Shown in pieces: positions 50,297-61,396 of a DNA stretch of 64,000 bases. The position numbers and the translations under genes were made by a program. The notes beneath the pieces are model-generated. The model was not told where the DNA came from. It ran no database searches and worked only from the letters and a program-made list of their open reading frames with translations. Position 1 is the first letter of the stretch. The number at the start of each line of letters is the position of its first letter. Source of the stretch: Paramecium pentaurelia (lineage: Eukaryota; Ciliophora; Oligohymenophorea; Peniculida; Parameciidae); the NCBI GenBank assembly GCA_905183005.1, contig CAJJDO010000095.1, positions 135,355 through 199,354 on the forward strand, given 5' to 3'.

Positions 50297-51627
50297 TCAA
50301 AATCTATGATTTTATTTAGAATCAGAAATTTATGGTAGTATATGGGCATAATCATTTATTAGAACATTCTTTATATGTATTCTCAATTTCTCCATCATCT
50401 TTTTAGTTGCTTGATATTCAATCTCATCAACATTTTTATTAAAGTATTTGTATTATAATATTGTATTGTAAATAGAATGAATTCCACAATCAAAAGTATT
50501 AGTTTATTGTGCAACATTTACAATCTTCATTTTTTCTTTACCTTTTTCTGCTCTTTTTAATTTAGGGAAAATCTTTGCAACTTAATCTAATATAACTTAA
50601 TCCAACTTATTATTCAATGAATTCAGCATATAAAGATATTCATTTTAGTATACCAATACTAAAAAATGACTTCTATCTACATTCATTATAAAAATCAATT
50701 TATCAATTTCTGATAATTAAAGATATATTTCCATAAGTTATGGGAAAATAACAACTTTTGATTCCTTTGTAGTTATTAAACTTGAAAATATTTCTTAACA
50801 TTCTATTGTATTAAGTAGTTTTATTGATTATCCTTTAGCTAATTTATAATAATCTATCACCAATTATAAATAATAATCTACACATAATTGATTAAGCCAT
50901 TCTCCATAATTAAATCCTTTAAAAATATTATTAGAAATTGTAAATTCCTAATGAGTTAATAGATAACGAGTAGTTTTTTAACTAATGTTCTTTTAATAAT
51001 CATTTTTATTAAATTCTTTCTTTGTAATTATTGTTCCATTTTTGTAATATTAAAATTTTTCTTAAATACTATTTTACTTATCACCCATTTTTTATTTCTA
51101 AATAAACTTTCCTTCTTTTAGATTATTTTAATAAAAGCATTAAATAGAATAATTATCACTTTCTTCCTCATAAACACCATGCCTTTAACCCCATTAATAT
51201 TAACATTAGATTTTACACTTTTATTAATTTGATTCTATTGTGCAAAACTCAAAAGCAAATCCATCTTTAAACTAACCATCAAATTAGCAATACCTATTCC
51301 TAAACAATCCTTTTCCATAAGGTAAAAAATGTATTCCATCTATCCCTCCTTCATAAACTGTTTAATTAGTTTGTTCAAAATCAATTGGAATAGAAATAAA
51401 GTTCTAACTATTTACATATAGTTAAGTTTTTCTAAAAATTAAATAATCTCCTTACTCTACATAATTTATTATGCTAAAAAATTTACGTTATTAATTTACA
51501 TATTTCCATTAGGTCTCAACAATAATCTTTTGCAATTAGGAGGTTTAATAATTTTATAAATATTTTTTATAGCTTTATTACCCTAACTGAATTTATCATT
51601 CTTAGTATTAATTTTTTCATCATTCAT
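50297..51627 (-). CDS. MORN-repeat plus Ulp1/SENP-like (C48) cysteine protease
   Basis: The predicted protein is 434 aa with one 26-nt intron at 51474-51499. The N-terminal half has MORN-type repeats (VYEGGIDGIHFLPYGKGLF; FDGQFKDGFAFEF). The C-terminal half has the C48 layout: DRSHFLVLVYQNEYLYMLNSL with the catalytic His, then about 50 residues on QQTNTFDCGIHS with the conserved Gln and catalytic Cys. C48 enzymes remove SUMO, NEDD8 or similar modifiers. The position normally held by the triad Asp (DSL) reads NSL here. If the other residues align as I think, the enzyme has a His-Asn-Cys triad or is inactive. MORN repeats usually bind membrane lipid. Confidence 0.7.
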
Positions 51628-51689
51628 TTCTTTTTGATTTTCTAATAATTTAATACTTTTTATATATATATATATATTTAAATATAAAA

Positions 51690-52296
51690 TCAATTACTTT
51701 CTTCAGAATCATTTGATTCCTTTTGATTTATTGAGTATTCAGTTACTAAATCAAAAATCTCATCCTGAGTCTCTTTATCTAAAAGCTATAAATCAAATTC
51801 TATCTAAAATTATAATTAAAATAATTACTTAATATTTTCCTCCTTCTAAATCCACAATATTGACAGGATTCTCTTATTCTAAGAAGTCTTCTAATCCTGT
51901 ATTTTTGTTCTATTGAACATAGATGTCATCTTCAGCTTCTAATTCTCCAATAAAACAACGTAATTTATTTCCCTATAAACCATGTGATAATAATCGAGAA
52001 TAAAGGAACATAAAAGATTTGCCATTTAAATTCAATTATTACCATAATTCCTTTTTTTATCCATGCTTATCTTATATTGTTTCAACTAATTATCTTTCTT
52101 AAGGGCTTAATTCTTCAATCTTCTTAGGGAAGTTGAACCAACATATTCTAATATTTGTGATAAAAAGAGATCCATGTATTGGCTCTATAGAAATTTAAGC
52201 ATCATTTTATCCATAAATTTTTGCTTTTATATTTTAAAACAAGTGAAGTTTGTCTTCAATCTATAGTAAATCGAAAGGATATGCAATACCATTCAT
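51690..52296 (-). CDS. Small PH/GRAM-like protein, 193 aa
   Basis: One 25-nt intron at 51804-51828. The N-terminus has the phrase EPIHGSLFITNIRICWFNFP, the kind of G-x-L-x-I-T-x-x-R-x-x-W strand seen in PH-like domains of the GRAM, BBS5 and TFIIH p62 type. An acidic middle follows (EAEDDIYVQQ, GLEDFLEQENP) and an acidic Ser/Asn-rich tail (DSEESN). There is no signal or TM. The PH-like call rests on one motif; the gene itself is well supported by the clean frame and intron. Confidence 0.7.
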
Positions 52297-52415
52297 ATTC
52301 TGTTATAAAAAAAATAAATATAATTGTAAATATGTTCTGTCTTTGTGGATTGAGAAAAGAAAACAATGAATAAGAACATGCATAAAATTCACAACGAACT
52401 ACTCTTTAATCTAAA

Positions 52416-53786
52416 ATGAAATTAGATAATTATGGTAGTAAAAATAGTATGAACATTACTCAAGACTGCAATAGAGTCAGTCAAGAATACACTGATTTTT
52501 TATGTGAGTACGATAAAAATTACTAAGAAAAGTCTTATTTTTTTGATGATTATGAACGTTCCCCTTACAAAAAACATGAAGTAGCATATTTAATGATTAA
52601 ATAAAGGAATCAAAAACCGATTCTGAAGAATCTATGTTAATGCATTAAGGAGATGGGTTATTAGTGAAATCAATCAATGTTAATCAATAATCCATCACTA
52701 AATTGAAAGATACATTCACAGCATTTATCATGAGAATCCTCTATGATATTAAGTCTTTCTATGATGTACTTAAATTTGATTTGTATTTAAATAGATTACT
52801 CCTATTTAGGAAGTCAAATTTGTAAAATCACTTGTGCCAAATATCATAACTGAGTTAACTTATCGAAGAGTCAAGAATGATAAACTATTGATTGCTCATG
52901 ATCCAACTGGAAGTTTCTTGCTTAAACATCTGTCCTCCAGTCAATAGGTATATTTCATAGAAGAAACTCAAGTCTTTAGACCAATTTTAGAAAAAGGAAT
53001 TGAAGTTTTGAACTGTCAAAATAAGATACATTTTATAACTAAATCTGATATCACAGCAAAATTAGATACTGCTATTGTGAGTAAAATAAGCTATTTATGT
53101 TTTTAGATTTGCTATCTCTTCATGATATTCCTATATACAGCATAATTTAGGAATACTTGGATTTGGCACATGATCTTATTCTAATCCTTTCTCCTAAATT
53201 AGAGTATCATGAGATGATATCATAGTTGAGGTAAGGAATTAAGAATAGTGCACAATCACATATCTACTGTAGTGTAGAAATTCAGTCTATTTATGAATAA
53301 AATAAGATAGTAGCCTTTATTGTTTATTATGGCGATATATCAGAAATAAAGTAAAATTAATAATTACATTTTCTATATAAATGCATATCCAAGACAATTC
53401 AAAAAACATTTAAATATAAAGTATTCTTGAAAAATCTAAGGAGTCAAATTGGAGTGATGAAATTGGTTGACTTATTTTCTCTCTATGGATTATTATTTGA
53501 TAGTTCAGATGAGAATTTTAAACGCTTTTATAAGCAAATTAAGAAATAATATTTTCCAAAAATTAAATCTTAAAAATTCATATAGGTTGATAGCAGTAAA
53601 TCATCTACTGAATCTGAGAGTGATGGAATTCAAGAGATAGAATCTACTAATTCACTTTTTACTGAAATCAAATTGTATAGTAAAAGTGAATCTATTCAGA
53701 TGTCCAATTATATTTATGTACACTTTCATTCATAAAACAGTTAGAAATCAACACAATATGAAGAACAAATTTAAATCAGTCAATGA
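52416..53786 (+). CDS. Hypothetical protein, 429 aa
   Basis: Four exons; introns 52581-52606 (26), 52766-52794 (29) and 53081-53106 (26). The protein is soluble-looking, with a central region of alternating helices and strands (LSLHDIPIYSIIQEYLDLAH; QSHIYCSVEIQSIYEQ) and a Ser-rich acidic C-terminus (DSSKSSTESESDG). The patterned middle suggests a folded domain of about 250 residues, but I recognise no catalytic or binding motif. Its start ATG lies 119 bp from the divergent PH-like gene. Confidence 0.78.
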
Positions 53787-53996
53787 TATTTGTTTTTTTT
53801 TATTATTTATAACTAAAAGTACTTTGGATTATCAATAATTTCCAAATACTTTAATTTGATATCATTATTTCATATAATCTTATTAATTATTACTTTTATC
53901 AGTTCTAATTGATTTGTTCAGCAAATGAGTTTAATTGATTAAGATCATTAGATTTAATGTAGCTTAGTAATTATTTAATAATTTTTATATTTTATA

Positions 53997-54766
53997 ATGA
54001 AGACGAAACCCAAAATCAATCAATCAACTTCAGCAAAGAAATTAAACACTTAGCTACCATCAGATTCTCTAAGGAGTAGTCAAATTAAGGAAGAAATTCG
54101 TGATGATTTGACATCTTGGGATAGCCGATTTGAATCTACAGCCATAGATTACCCATTATCTAATTATATGAATCCAAATAAATTAACCAAAAAAGTATTT
54201 AAACTAATATATTCAAGAAAGGAATTCCTGATACAAGTAGAGAATAGAGTGCAAGGTTGAAGAAATCTAATACAAATTCTACTCTCATATCTAGTCCTCG
54301 TCTGATGTCTCCAAAAGAATAAGTTGAAGTGATTCATTATCTTGAATTAAAAAATAAGACTTTAATAGAAGAAAATAAGAGAAAGGAATATCTTATAGCA
54401 AAGCTTTTGAAGAATAAATCACCACCAAAATAAAATATTAAAATTGGTCTGTAATGTCCTCCTAAATCTGCTGAATTATGTTCTCCTGCTACTCGATTTC
54501 CATAAATAGCTAGTCCTTAACCAAATGAATTCTAAGTTCCTATGTTTTATAAGAACACTTAATCCAAAGTGATTCAGAATGATTAAAATTGGAGTTTTGG
54601 AAAATTACAAGAGGAAGATCGAGACAATAAGACTAAGTCTTAATTTGCTAAAATTGTAAATGCTAGTAATAATTAAAAATCAACTATTAAAACTAACTTT
54701 TCAAAGCCTCTCCTTAAATTACCAAAAGAGTTTCATCCTCAATCTTGGAATTCAATTAAAAAATGA
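53997..54766 (+). CDS. Hypothetical basic disordered protein, 248 aa
   Basis: One 23-nt intron at 54195-54217. Lys/Ser/Pro-rich and probably disordered, with one short helical segment (VIHYLELKNKTLIEENKRKE). Several SP and TP dipeptides (SPRLMSPKE, SPATRF, ASPQPN) could be phosphorylation sites for proline-directed kinases. There is no signal or TM. No family is recognised. Confidence 0.75.
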
Positions 54767-55060
54767 TGAAAAATTCATTTATTTCATTATGTAATAACAA
54801 TATATATTATTCTATTTATGAATATTTGTTTATTGAAAATAATTCATATATAATATAAATTTATTTTGACACATCATACTAAAATTGAAATATAGTAATT
54901 AATGTATTATTTATAATGTTCATAAATACAATTTTTTAATATTTTAATCTAGGTTTTATAATATAAGTATATAAATTCCTTTAAATTCAGCAAGATTACT
55001 TGATTTTTACAATAATGTGTATATAATTTATGGATTTGATTATTATTATAAAAATAATTG

Positions 55061-56704
55061 ATGGATTAAAATAAAAGTATTCCAGAAGAAAGGTATTAGT
55101 TGGAGATCTTTGTAAAAGCTAAGAATCTGAAAGACATGGATACTTTCTCTAAAAGTGATCCTTTTTGTAGACTTTTACATACAATTTAAGGAGAGAAAGA
55201 AAAGTGTGAAGGGGATACAGAGTTTCAAAAGAACAATCTGAATCCTTGTTGGGAAAAGAGCTTTATCATAGATTACATCTTTGAATTGAATTAAAAGCTT
55301 GTTTTTCAGGTTTGGGATAAGAACTAATCCGCTGGATCTGATGATTTATTAATGGGGGAAGTTGAGACAACAGTAGCAGATATAGTTGGAGCAAAAGATA
55401 TGAAGTGTGAATTTGAATTGAAAAATAAGAAAGGATAATGTGTTGGTACTTTGGTAGTAAATATTGACAAATAGCCAGAAGATAATCAATTTATATAGTT
55501 GAGTTGGATAGGAAAAGATCTGATGAAGTAAGAAGATAACTATTTATAATTTAGTACAGATGGTTTCTTTGGAAAGAGTGATCCATTCCTTAAATTCTAT
55601 AAAAGAGTTGGAGAAGATTGGTTACCTGTTCATAAAACAGAGATGATAAAAGATAATTTAAATCCTGAATGGAAACCATTTTAAATATCTTTTAAAAGAT
55701 TATGTGGAAATAAATAGGAAGAGAAATTTAAAGTTGAATGTTGGGATGTTCATGAAAAAGGTACAAATAATCAATTTATGGGACATTTTGAAACCTCAAT
55801 TCATGAAATAATTAATGAAAATAAAAGTGAATTTAATTTAGAATATCAAGCAAATAAGTCTGGAGGTAAGATTATTTTGAAAGAGAAAAAGGTAATAAAG
55901 AGACCTACATTTATGGACTTTTTAAGAGATGGAGAATAAATTAATTTAATAATAGGTGTAGATTATACAGCTTAGAATGGTAATCCAAATTTCCCAGATT
56001 CATTACATGCTTTTAAAACTTAAAATGGGAATCAATATGAAACTGCTATTAAAGCATGTGCATAAATCTTGTTGAATTATGATTATGATAAAAAAGTAGC
56101 AATGTATGGATTTGGTGCTGTTCCTCATTTACCTAATTATAATGTTAATGAAACTGAATAATGGTATTCATTTTAATAATATAATTAGTTTCCCATTAAC
56201 AGGAGATTTTTAAAAACCAGAAGTATATGGTTTGGAAGGATTAGTAAATTTGTACAAATAAACTTTGCCTAATTTATAATTCTCTGGACCTGGATGTTTA
56301 GGAGAAATTTTAAATTATTCTAAACAAATAGCTGAATTTAATGCTAAAAAGAAGATCTATACTGTTCTTTTAATATTGACATGTGGATAAATACATGATT
56401 TACATTAAACTACAGAAATTATAGCTTAATGTATATAAAATCATATTATTAAAAAATAGGTGCTAATATTCCAATATCAGTAATATTAGTTGGAGTTGGA
56501 GATTTTGATTTTAAAAAACTTGAATTTTTAGATTAAGATTAGAAACAATTATAAAAAGAAGTATTGACAAGGAATGTTGTTTAATTTGTTCCATTTGCTC
56601 CTTTTTCTCATAGTTTACCTATTTTATAAAGAGAATTGCTTGCAGAACTTCCTCATCAATTGACAAACTATAAATCCCTTTTAGGTTTAGTACCATCAAA
56701 ATGA
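55061..56704 (+). CDS. Copine (two C2 domains plus vWA/copine domain)
   Basis: The predicted protein is 529 aa, the typical copine length; introns 56164-56188 (25 nt) and 56431-56459 (29 nt). C2A spans about residues 8-135 (KAKNLKDMDTFSKSDPFCRL, with Ca-binding Asp residues). C2B is about 145-275 (GKSDPFLKFYKRV, KDNLNPEWKPF, WDVHEKGTNNQFMGHFE). The copine domain starts near 290 (NLIIGVDYTAQNGNPNFPDS) and continues AIKACAQILLNYDYDKKVAM and PLTGDFQKPEVYGLEGLVN. It ends VQFVPFAPFSHSLP. Copines bind membranes in response to calcium and act in signalling and membrane traffic. The Asp residues expected in both C2 loops are present. Confidence 0.97.
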
Positions 56705-56751
56705 AACATAAATAAAATGTATCATTATAAATATATTAATATAATCATATA

Positions 56752-57735
56752 ATGAGTAATTTATCAAAATAATAATACTCATTTCCTGTAATAAAGAATA
56801 AATTACATGTAGGAGAGAACCTCATGTATTAGATACATAAAAGAGCATTGTAAGAATATCTAAAAAGTGGCAATATTGATTAAAGAATAGTTTCAATGAA
56901 TTTATTAAATGTAAGTTAATTGAAGAATGAAGAACTTAATGTATTACACAAATCTTTAAGTACAAAGAACTAAAAATTTGAAGGAGATGCAGGTAAAATA
57001 TTATCTAAAGTATTTCCATTTATTTTTATACTCTTTAGTTTAGACCAAAAGTTAAATCTAATGGATTACCACTTTATTTTAAGAAACCTGATTATACACA
57101 TGAAGATTAAGAACTTAATCAATTAGAAGAACATCTGTATAGAATTGATTAATTAAATTAGCAAAATTGTACTAAAATCTAAATTGAATACTTGCAAAGT
57201 CTTTAATGGAACTTATCTTGTAGATCCATCTATATAAGATCTTCAAAGGACTAATCAAAAATCTAAACAACCTTAATAATTTGTTTACTTTCCTGCCATC
57301 AAACGATAACCAAGTTAAGCTAATCTAAGAGATACTTAATAAATAAAATAAGTTGTTAATTAAAGATTACATGATTCTGAATTAACATTGCATGAATTAA
57401 GAGAAAGATATAAAGAATCTAAATTAAGTGACTTTTAAAAGTATTTTTTTTAATTGATTGATGAGGGGGATGTTGGTGAATTGTAATCTTTATTTAAACA
57501 AAAGGAAATATCCTAAGATATTCTTAATAGTCCAAATCATAAAGGTTATTATCCTGTTCATTTGGCTATAAAATAAAAAGATCCACAATTATTTAAATTG
57601 TTTTTGTAAAATGGAGCTGATTTAACAGTTTTAACAAGAAAAAAGAAATCAATCAAATAATTATTAGATATATATTATAATGATGAAATTTATGAATTAA
57701 TTAATGGAAAGAAGAAAGGGAAATTATAATTATGA
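56752..57735 (+). CDS. Ankyrin-repeat protein, 309 aa
   Basis: Introns 57010-57038 (29 nt) and 57137-57161 (25 nt). The first two thirds are Gln/Asn/Lys-rich. The C-terminal third holds two ankyrin repeats: IDEGDVGELQSLFKQKEI followed by SPNHKGYYPVHLAIKQKDPQ and then LFLQNGADLTVLTRKKKS. A longer form of intron 1 (starting 56992) is possible and would shorten the protein. It begins only 47 bp after the copine stop. Likely a cytosolic adaptor; no specific partner is evident. Confidence 0.82.
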
Positions 57736-57762
57736 AGTAATTTATAATTTAATTTAATTAAT

Positions 57763-58819
57763 ATGTATTTCTCTGACATTACAAACTTTGAAAAATCATT
57801 TCATAATCTAAAGACTAAGTCTCTGAATTCTCAGTAAAACATTCCTAATAGTCCTAAGAAAAAACCATCAGTAAATTATATGGATATATAAAATTTTTAA
57901 TTTGAGTGGATTTAATTGGATGATTATGAATTAGAAATTATGAATGAAAGTGATTCAAATCCATTTTAATACTCATACTATGAGTAAATGTAATGGTTCT
58001 AAAATTATCATCTTCATTTCTCATATCCATTAAAATTGGATCACATTAATGTATTTATATAATCTTATAAAGACCTAAGAATCTTTAAAACATCATTCAA
58101 TATGTGAATTGAGAAGGAATAAATTATTATGTTTAATAGGATATGTATTGGGTTCTTATGATAATACTTCAAATGAGACATATTTTTTAACAATTTCAAT
58201 TTTTGATAAGTTCTTATAATAATATCCATATAATCTTAGTAATCAAGAACTTTTAAGTATAGGGATAAGTTGTTTAAGTTTGGCTTCTAAATAAAAAGAT
58301 ATATATTGTTTGACTTCATAATAACTTGTCTAATTAAGTGGTGAGAAAATAACTGAAGATTAGCTTGCAAAATGTTAATTTTAAATATTAAAAACAATAT
58401 AATATTAAATAGAAATGCCAAATTATTTTAGAAATTTTGATTATATAATGCGTGATTTGGAATTTAGATTTTATAAGTAAAAAGATTAAAATATAATTGA
58501 TAATTCTTTAATGAAAATGAAATTATCAGCAATATATAAATGTAGTTTAAATTTATTAAGATTTGTTTCATAGTATTATGATACAACTATATTTTATTAA
58601 AGTACAATAGCTTATAGTTGTATTTTATATACTATTAAGAGAATGGAATTATTAAATTATAAATTACTTAATGATTTTATTGATGTTTTATTGCAAATTC
58701 AAATAGATTAAGAAATAATAAATACAGAAATAGCTTTAAAATATATTTATAGACTTTGTTAAAATTAATTAACATAAAAACAATCAGAATTTTTATCATA
58801 AACAGATTTCAAATATTGA
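57763..58819 (+). CDS. Cyclin (cyclin box, N-terminal domain)
   Basis: The predicted protein is 344 aa with one 22-nt intron at 58051-58072. The first about 100 residues are hydrophilic (SLNSQQNIPNSPKKKPS). The cyclin box spans about residues 110-230: RRNKLLCLIGYVLGSYD, ETYFLTISIFDKFL, SNQELLSIGISCLSLASKQ and ITEDQLAKCQFQILKTIQYQ. This keeps the Arg, Lys and Glu-type positions of A/B-type boxes in degenerate form (LASKQ for LASKYE). A second helical domain follows (LSAIYKCSLNLLRFVSQYY). Cyclins activate CDKs and control the cell cycle; the exact class is not clear. It starts 27 bp after the ankyrin gene stop. Confidence 0.85.
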
Positions 58820-58865
58820 TTATTATTTTAATTTTTGTTGGTTTATTATAAATTTAAATAAAGTG

Positions 58866-59855
58866 TCAATAATTATTAATCTATCTTCTTCTTACCTTCA
58901 ATAAATAATCTAATTATGAAATATTACGATAAGGATTAGTTATATTAGAAAGTGAATTCTTTTTTGATACAAAAGCTGATTTTTATAATTTTTTAATAGA
59001 TTGATTTAATTAATATTTTAATTAAAAATCGATAGATTTATTACTAGAAAGAGTAAATTGGGATGTTGGAGTAAGCTAAGGAAGTATTGAACGAGTAACA
59101 GGAACAAATGTTTTGTTGAGTTATTTTTTCTTAGGTGCTTTTAAAGGTGAATTAGTTGGTTGAGTAGGTAATGATTTTATAGGTATTTATGTATCTTATA
59201 CAGTTTTGAGAGTTTTAATAGGAATGAGAAGAAGTTTATCATTAATTGTTTATTGTCTTTTAACTAAGAAAGTATGTCTTAATTAAGTTTTAGTATGAGT
59301 GTCTTTTCTTTAAAGTAGTTATTAATGAATTTATTTTGCTTTTATAAGTTATTCATAAGGTATATGTGTATCACAAGAATTACAACGTTTTTTAATATAT
59401 GTATTATTAATAGAGAATCTAGTTTTCAATAGATTCAATTTTTTAGTTAGTTTGTTTGCTTAAAATATATTGAAATATTTACAGAAAAGAATAGCTTCTT
59501 GTATAAACTGTTTTTTTTTATTTTATTGATTTGCATATTCTAATTAATGATGACAAATGGCACCTTTATACATGAGATGAATAATTTTAGTATTATCATA
59601 TCCACAATTAGTACAATAACAACTTCTTCTTCTAATTTATTGTTCTTTTTTAATGCGTAGTCTTGTTCCTTAACGACTTCCAAAACGTAATTGTTTCTTT
59701 TATATATCAAATGGGGAAGGTTTTTATAGATCAAATGAAAAAGTTCTAGTTCTCTTATTTAAAGGACGTGTTATAGTATTAGATAATTGTGGATACTCTT
59801 ATTTACGATTTAGAATGTAATTATATAGATTGATTGAGTTGTCTTCATAATCCAT
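58866..59855 (-). CDS. Basic protein with two CxxC pairs (zinc-ribbon-like), 329 aa
   Basis: A single exon of 330 codons. Very basic. Two short Cys motifs about 80 residues apart (SCYCTNCGYDNTK and KRCNSCDTHIPYEQ), each with nearby His (ICHHQLEY), could form one split zinc ribbon. The C-terminal half is Thr/Ser/Pro/Lys-rich and probably disordered (LPTQPTNSPLKAPKKKQ). There is no signal or TM. It might bind nucleic acid or act as a scaffold; I recognise no family. Confidence 0.75.
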
Positions 59856-60001
59856 GTTTGGTAATCCTTGAATGTCTTTCTCTATTGAAATAGGATTAAT
59901 GTTTAATACTCAACTGTTTGATCATCTTTTTAGCATTATTGAATAGTTATTCTTATTTAAGTATTCCTTCTAATTTCTTTTCAGGATGTGCATTAATTTT
60001 C

Positions 60002-61354
60002 ATGACAGAAATAAACAAATATGAGACCATCATAACAATTCTAAAAAATTTGAACAATCCTAAATTTGCTTCATAATATGAGTAACAACTGAATCGTCTT
60101 CCCTTCTTTAGCTTTTATAGATAGGTCTTAAAAACAGACACATTCACTCAAAGTGCTTTTAAGTACATCTAACTTGTATATTTGAAAAAAGGTTAAGTCT
60201 ATAAACATTAAAGTATATTTAGAATATATAAATAGCTGATTCCATTGAAAGTGTATTAATACTACTTGAAGGAACATTGTCATTAATTAAAAATGATCAA
60301 AAGAAACAAAAACTTGTTATGAAAATATAACCTCCAGAACATCTTTTTCAAACAGAAATATATAAGAAGACTGCCTATTCAAAATATAAAATAATGGCTT
60401 TAACTGATTCCACAGCTATCTCATTAACTTTCATTTCAATTCATGAAGTATATTTTTATTTTTTATATATTTTAGATATCAGTTTATGGATTTTAGTTTG
60501 CTAAATATAGAGAAGAAGTGGAATATTTTAGAATATAATTTCCAGATATTAAACCAATTGAATTTATTCCATTTATTAAGAAATTGAAGAAAGAAAATTT
60601 TTTGAATAATGTTAAAATTTATTCAGCAAATCAATAAGCCAATAAAGTCTATTTTATTATTTCTGGAGAAGTGGAAGTAAATATATATATTAATATTATA
60701 GATTTATGCTGAAAATGAGGATGGTAAACTCTAAAGAGTTACTATAGCATGTGATAATGACAGTTTTGGAGAAGAAGCATTATCAAATTGTGTTCCTAGA
60801 TTATATAAATATACAACAAAGACATAATATTTTAAGAAAACAACTGCATTTGTATTTGAAGTAAATATTAAATTGTATTAGATTGATGATTATTGCCATA
60901 CTTATGCCCCAAATCTTATTAAATAATTAGAAGATAAAATGAAACTTAAAGAAAATCTCATTCTATAAAAAATCAAATAAACTTAAACATAAACTAATAC
61001 TTTACCTACTATAATTAATGGTTCTCTTAAAAAACCTTTTGAACAGTATAATTAATTAATTTCTATATATTTAGATTCTTACACATTACATCACCTAGAT
61101 CAAAGGCTTCATCAATAAAAATCAATAGAGCTATTAGTCTTAATGATGGAGGATTATTCAATTTTATGGAACTCAATAATCCAGGTAAAAATCATATGAG
61201 ATTATTTGAATAACATGTTAATAGACAATTAATTAAAGAAAGACATGAAGAACATGATAATCAATCAAGAGATAGAACTAAATCTATAGAACTTTAGAAA
61301 ATATGGAATCTTAATTCAGATTCTAAAAAACTACCTCAAATTAAATAACATTGA
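60002..61354 (+). CDS. Cyclic-nucleotide-binding-like protein, 414 aa
   Basis: Introns 60197-60222 (26), 60448-60475 (28), 60677-60701 (25) and 61046-61074 (29); exons sum to 1,245 nt. Two segments look like cNMP-binding folds. The first is LKKGQNIQIADSIESVLILLEGTLSLI and the second is IYSANQQANKVYFIISGEVEI, the latter followed by ACDNDSFGEEAL. The phosphate-binding cassette (normally FGE.AL...R) is recognisable as SFGEEALSNCVPR. No kinase or channel domain is present; the C-terminus is charged. Such stand-alone proteins occur in cilia and as kinase-regulatory relatives. Confidence 0.78.
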
Positions 61355-61396
61355 TTAATTTGTAAAAATAAACTATTATAATTAATAATTACATAA

